A DNA stretch of 8,708 nt from Actinomycetota bacterium (GTDB taxonomy: Bacteria > Actinomycetota > Actinomycetes > Streptosporangiales > Streptosporangiaceae). The notes under the pieces were generated by a model. That model saw only the letters and a program-made list of their open reading frames with translations. It was not told where the DNA came from and did not search any database. The translations under genes were made by a program, and so were the position numbers. Shown here piece by piece: positions 5,149-8,708 of the stretch. The stretch is taken from positions 1-8,708 of the forward strand of contig PLIQ01000114.1 in NCBI GenBank assembly GCA_003140115.1, read 5' to 3'. The first letter of the stretch is position 1, and each line of letters begins with the position of its first letter.

Positions 5149-5988
5149 ATGCTGAGCCGTATTCCCGGGACCCCGTCTTGTGGCGTGAGCGCGTGCGTGC
5201 GCACCGCCTTGGGTCAGGAAGTGCGGATCGCGGAGGGAAGCCAGCTGGTCTTCGGGCGGGGGCCGGAGGTGGATCTGGCCGTGGTGGCCGGACGGGGGCT
5301 GTCCCGGCGGGCGGGCATCGTGGCCGCGATGTCGGCCGGTGCGTGGATCACCAACATCAGCCGCACCCACGCGCTGTACGTGGAGGGCGAGGGATACCGG
5401 ATCAGGCTGCCGCGGCTGGAAGACGGCGGCGACGAGCCGCCCGGCGGCTGGCTGCTGCACTCAGGGACCGCGCTGGTCGGCTCGCGCGCCATGCTCGACG
5501 AGGGGTTGCCGCTCACCGTGATGGTCACCGGTCAGCGGGCCGGAGACGGGGCTTCGGCCGATAGCGAGCCGGACGGAGAGGGCACGATCCTGCCGCTCTA
5601 CCTGGACCCGATGACCAAGCTCTTCCTGGTCGCGCTGATCTGGTGCCGGCCCTGGCTACTCGATCCGAGCGCCACCACGCCGCTGCCCCGGACGCCGGAG
5701 ATCGCCCGGGGGGCGCTGGAGGTGACCGGCGCCTACCACGAGCTTGAGCGGTTCGAGACCGACGCCGAGTTCCGCGACCTGCTCTCGGCCCGAGTGGCCG
5801 AGCACATCAAGGTGCTGCGGCGGAAGATCAGCGACCGCGGGCTGGCCAGTCCGGACGTGCGGCTCTCGGACGAGGTGGCGGTCCGGATCCTGATCGAGCA
5901 CGGCATCATCACCTCGGCCGACCTGCGGCGGCTGGCCGACCCGGTCTGGCGCTCCCGCCAGGAGGACCTGTGGTGGACCGAGGCCTGA
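5149..5988 (+). CDS. FHA-domain-like protein with a C-terminal helical domain
   Basis: Cytoplasmic protein of 279 aa, without signal peptide or membrane segment. Residues about 15-125 look like a forkhead-associated (phospho-Thr-binding) beta-sandwich: FGRGPEVDL carries the GR pair (36-37), LSRRAG stands in place of the usual SRxH (Ser52, Arg53), and WITNISRTHALYV carries the Asn (N69) but has Thr-His where Asn-Gly is usual. An acidic linker (about 130-145) leads to a mostly helical C-terminus (148-279) resembling the C-terminal regions attached to FHA domains in some actinobacterial signalling proteins, possibly winged-helix-like; I do not recognise it firmly. AGGAG 4 nt upstream supports the ATG. 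It converges with the Ser/Thr kinase gene with zero spacing, so it is a likely partner or substrate of that kinase (inference). Confidence 0.75.
   Translation: MLSRIPGTPSCGVSACVRTALGQEVRIAEGSQLVFGRGPEVDLAVVAGRGLSRRAGIVAAMSAGAWITNISRTHALYVEGEGYRIRLPRLEDGGDEPPGGWLLHSGTALVGSRAMLDEGLPLTVMVTGQRAGDGASADSEPDGEGTILPLYLDPMTKLFLVALIWCRPWLLDPSATTPLPRTPEIARGALEVTGAYHELERFETDAEFRDLLSARVAEHIKVLRRKISDRGLASPDVRLSDEVAVRILIEHGIITSADLRRLADPVWRSRQEDLWWTEA
5946..5961 (-). terminator. Hairpin inside the FHA gene end, possible terminator of the kinase mRNA
   Basis: A perfect 6-bp stem CTGGCG/CGCCAG with a 4-nt loop. It lies 27 nt beyond the stop codon of the convergent kinase gene, within the last codons of the FHA gene. 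No T-tract follows. Because the two genes abut, any kinase terminator has to lie inside the FHA gene. Confidence 0.3.
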
Positions 5989-7551
<1,563 letters not shown>

Positions 7552-7622
7552 CTGTCTGCGACTCCCAACCCTTTCAGAACCCGCGGTCAGCTTCCATCAT
7601 GCCGGTTCAGAGTCGCCGTGTG

Positions 7623-7638
7623 CACTGCCTCGGCAGTG
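7623..7638 (-). terminator. Perfect hairpin between add and the kinase gene (terminator or leader element)
   Basis: CACTGCCTCGGCAGTG is a 7-bp perfect inverted repeat around a 2-nt centre (or 6 bp with a tetraloop). It is 53 nt downstream of the add stop and about 70 nt upstream of the kinase start. Without a T-tract it could be the add terminator, a structure in the kinase leader, or an operator. Dyad seen directly; role inferred. Confidence 0.4.
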
Positions 7639-7691
7639 ACAGTTGCAGATGAGCGAGGAGAGGAACCATGTTACGTTCGGTAAAATTGGTA

Positions 7692-8708
7692 TTACAGGTG
7701 GCGACGGGGTCCTAGGATACTCACCGGAACCACCGCGTCGCTGAGCGCACGGGCGGTCGCGAAGCCTGGTTTGATGACCGTGTTGATCAGGCGCAGCCGT
7801 TCGTCGAAACCGGCGAACGCGCTCTTCATCGCGTTGATGGTCAGCCACTCGACGTCCGACCAGCCGTACCCGAACTCCTCGGCCAGCCGGTGGAATTCCG
7901 AGCTCAGCGTGACCTGGCTCATCAGCCGGTTGTCGGTATTCACCGTGACCCGGAACTGCAGCTGGCGCAGGATCCGGATCGGGTGCTCGGCGATCGACCG
8001 CGCGGCACCGGTCTGCACGTTGGAGGTCGGGCACATCTCGAGCGGGATCCGGCGGTCCCGGATGTAAGCGGCCAGCCGGCCCAGCCGGACGGCGCCTTCC
8101 GGGCCGATCCCGATGTCGTCCACGATCCGGACGCCGTGGCCGAGCCGCTCGGTGCCGCACCACTGCACCGCCTCCCAGATCGACGGGAGCCCGAACGCCT
8201 CGCCCGCGTGGATCGTGATGTGGAAGTCCTCCCGCTTGAGGTACTGGAACGCGTCCAGGTGCCGGCTCGGCGGCCAGCCCGCCTCGGCGCCCGCGATGTC
8301 GAAACCGACCACGCCCTCGTCCCGGTGGCGGACGGCCAGCTCGGCGATCTCCAGTGACCTGGCCGCCGTACGCATCGCGGTGAGCAGGGCGTAGACCGTG
8401 ATCCCGCGCCCTTCGCCGCCCTGCCGGAATCCCTCGAGAACCGCGTCGACCACCTCGTCCAGGCTCAGCCCGCGTTCGGTATGCAGCTCCGGCGCGAACC
8501 TGACCTCGGCGTAGACCACCCCGTCGGCGGCCAGGTCCGCGGCGCACTCGGCCGCGACTCGCCGCAGCGCGTCCGGGGTCTGCATGACCGCGACCGTGTG
8601 CCGGAACGCGTCCAGGTAGATCTCGAGGTGGCCGCGGTGCGCGCCTTCGGTCAGCCGGCGGGTCAGTTCCTCGACGTTGTCGCCGGGCAGATCCCGGTAC
8701 CCGATCTC
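7692..8708 (-). CDS. add: Adenosine deaminase, N-terminus beyond the right edge
   Basis: Zn-dependent cytoplasmic purine-salvage enzyme that deaminates adenosine and deoxyadenosine to inosine and deoxyinosine. The frame is open to the last base, giving 338 residues of the C-terminal part. An internal ATG at 8585 is not the start, because family-like sequence ([13 protein letters not shown], after GHLEIY) continues upstream of it. In fragment numbering: [11 protein letters not shown] (66-76), HAGE with the metal-ligand His167 and catalytic Glu170, LGHG with His191, [10 protein letters not shown] (226-235), and NTDNRLMS with the metal-ligand Asp259. The first metal motif (HxH) would lie just outside the window. 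The stop TAA is in a short AT-rich patch. The kinase gene follows 140 bp downstream on the same strand. Confidence 0.95.
   Translation of the reverse strand, partial: EIGYRDLPGDNVEELTRRLTEGAHRGHLEIYLDAFRHTVAVMQTPDALRRVAAECAADLAADGVVYAEVRFAPELHTERGLSLDEVVDAVLEGFRQGGEGRGITVYALLTAMRTAARSLEIAELAVRHRDEGVVGFDIAGAEAGWPPSRHLDAFQYLKREDFHITIHAGEAFGLPSIWEAVQWCGTERLGHGVRIVDDIGIGPEGAVRLGRLAAYIRDRRIPLEMCPTSNVQTGAARSIAEHPIRILRQLQFRVTVNTDNRLMSQVTLSSEFHRLAEEFGYGWSDVEWLTINAMKSAFAGFDERLRLINTVIKPGFATARALSDAVVPVSILGPRRHL

Noticed and set aside
7597..8547. A 316-codon minus-strand frame overlapping adenosine deaminase in another register
   Set aside because: The adenosine deaminase frame holds the HAGE, LGHG and NTDNR motifs; the other frame is Arg/Gly/Pro-rich noise.

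Overview
The window reads as chromosomal DNA from a GC-rich actinomycete. Third codon positions are almost all G or C. It carries a transmembrane 'PASTA-less' Ser/Thr kinase, an actinobacterial-style FHA protein, and a uracil phosphoribosyltransferase whose N-terminus resembles those of Streptosporangiales/Frankia-like organisms. The genus cannot be fixed from this sequence alone. No transposase, integrase, tRNA, rRNA or CRISPR array is visible.

Layout, left to right. 1-215: non-coding or unresolved edge sequence holding two tandem copies of a 15-bp operator-like word. 216-2873 (minus): a two-gene operon of an aldehyde dehydrogenase followed by 4-hydroxybenzoate 3-monooxygenase (pobA). 2874-2947: a short divergent promoter with three GAAC/GTTC half-sites. 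2948-3802 (plus): an IclR-family regulator of the PcaR/PcaU/PobR type. 3803-4156: intergenic, with palindromes, a 31-bp-period direct repeat and a purine-rich stretch. 4157-4813 (plus): uracil phosphoribosyltransferase (upp), flanked on both sides by copies of a ~44-bp repeat. 4814-5148: intergenic. 5149-5988 (plus): an FHA-domain protein with a long alpha-helical C-terminus. 5989-7551 (minus): a transmembrane Ser/Thr protein kinase converging on the FHA gene with no base between the two stop codons. 7552-7691: intergenic with a perfect hairpin. 7692-8708 (minus): adenosine deaminase, cut off by the right edge before its N-terminus.

Three functional themes follow. (i) Aromatic catabolism: the dehydrogenase probably oxidises 4-hydroxybenzaldehyde (or a related aromatic aldehyde) to 4-hydroxybenzoate, PobA hydroxylates that to protocatechuate, and the divergent IclR protein probably controls the pair. 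The ring-cleavage (pca) genes must lie elsewhere. (ii) Nucleobase/nucleoside salvage: upp (uracil to UMP) and add (adenosine to inosine) bracket the signalling genes. (iii) Signalling: the kinase and the FHA protein form a plausible phospho-Thr writer/reader pair in an end-to-end arrangement. Nothing here proves a new system. The most unusual points are the zero-gap kinase/FHA convergence with a possible terminator hairpin inside each partner gene, the degenerate FHA phosphopeptide site fused to an unrecognised C-terminal domain, and the repeat pair flanking upp.
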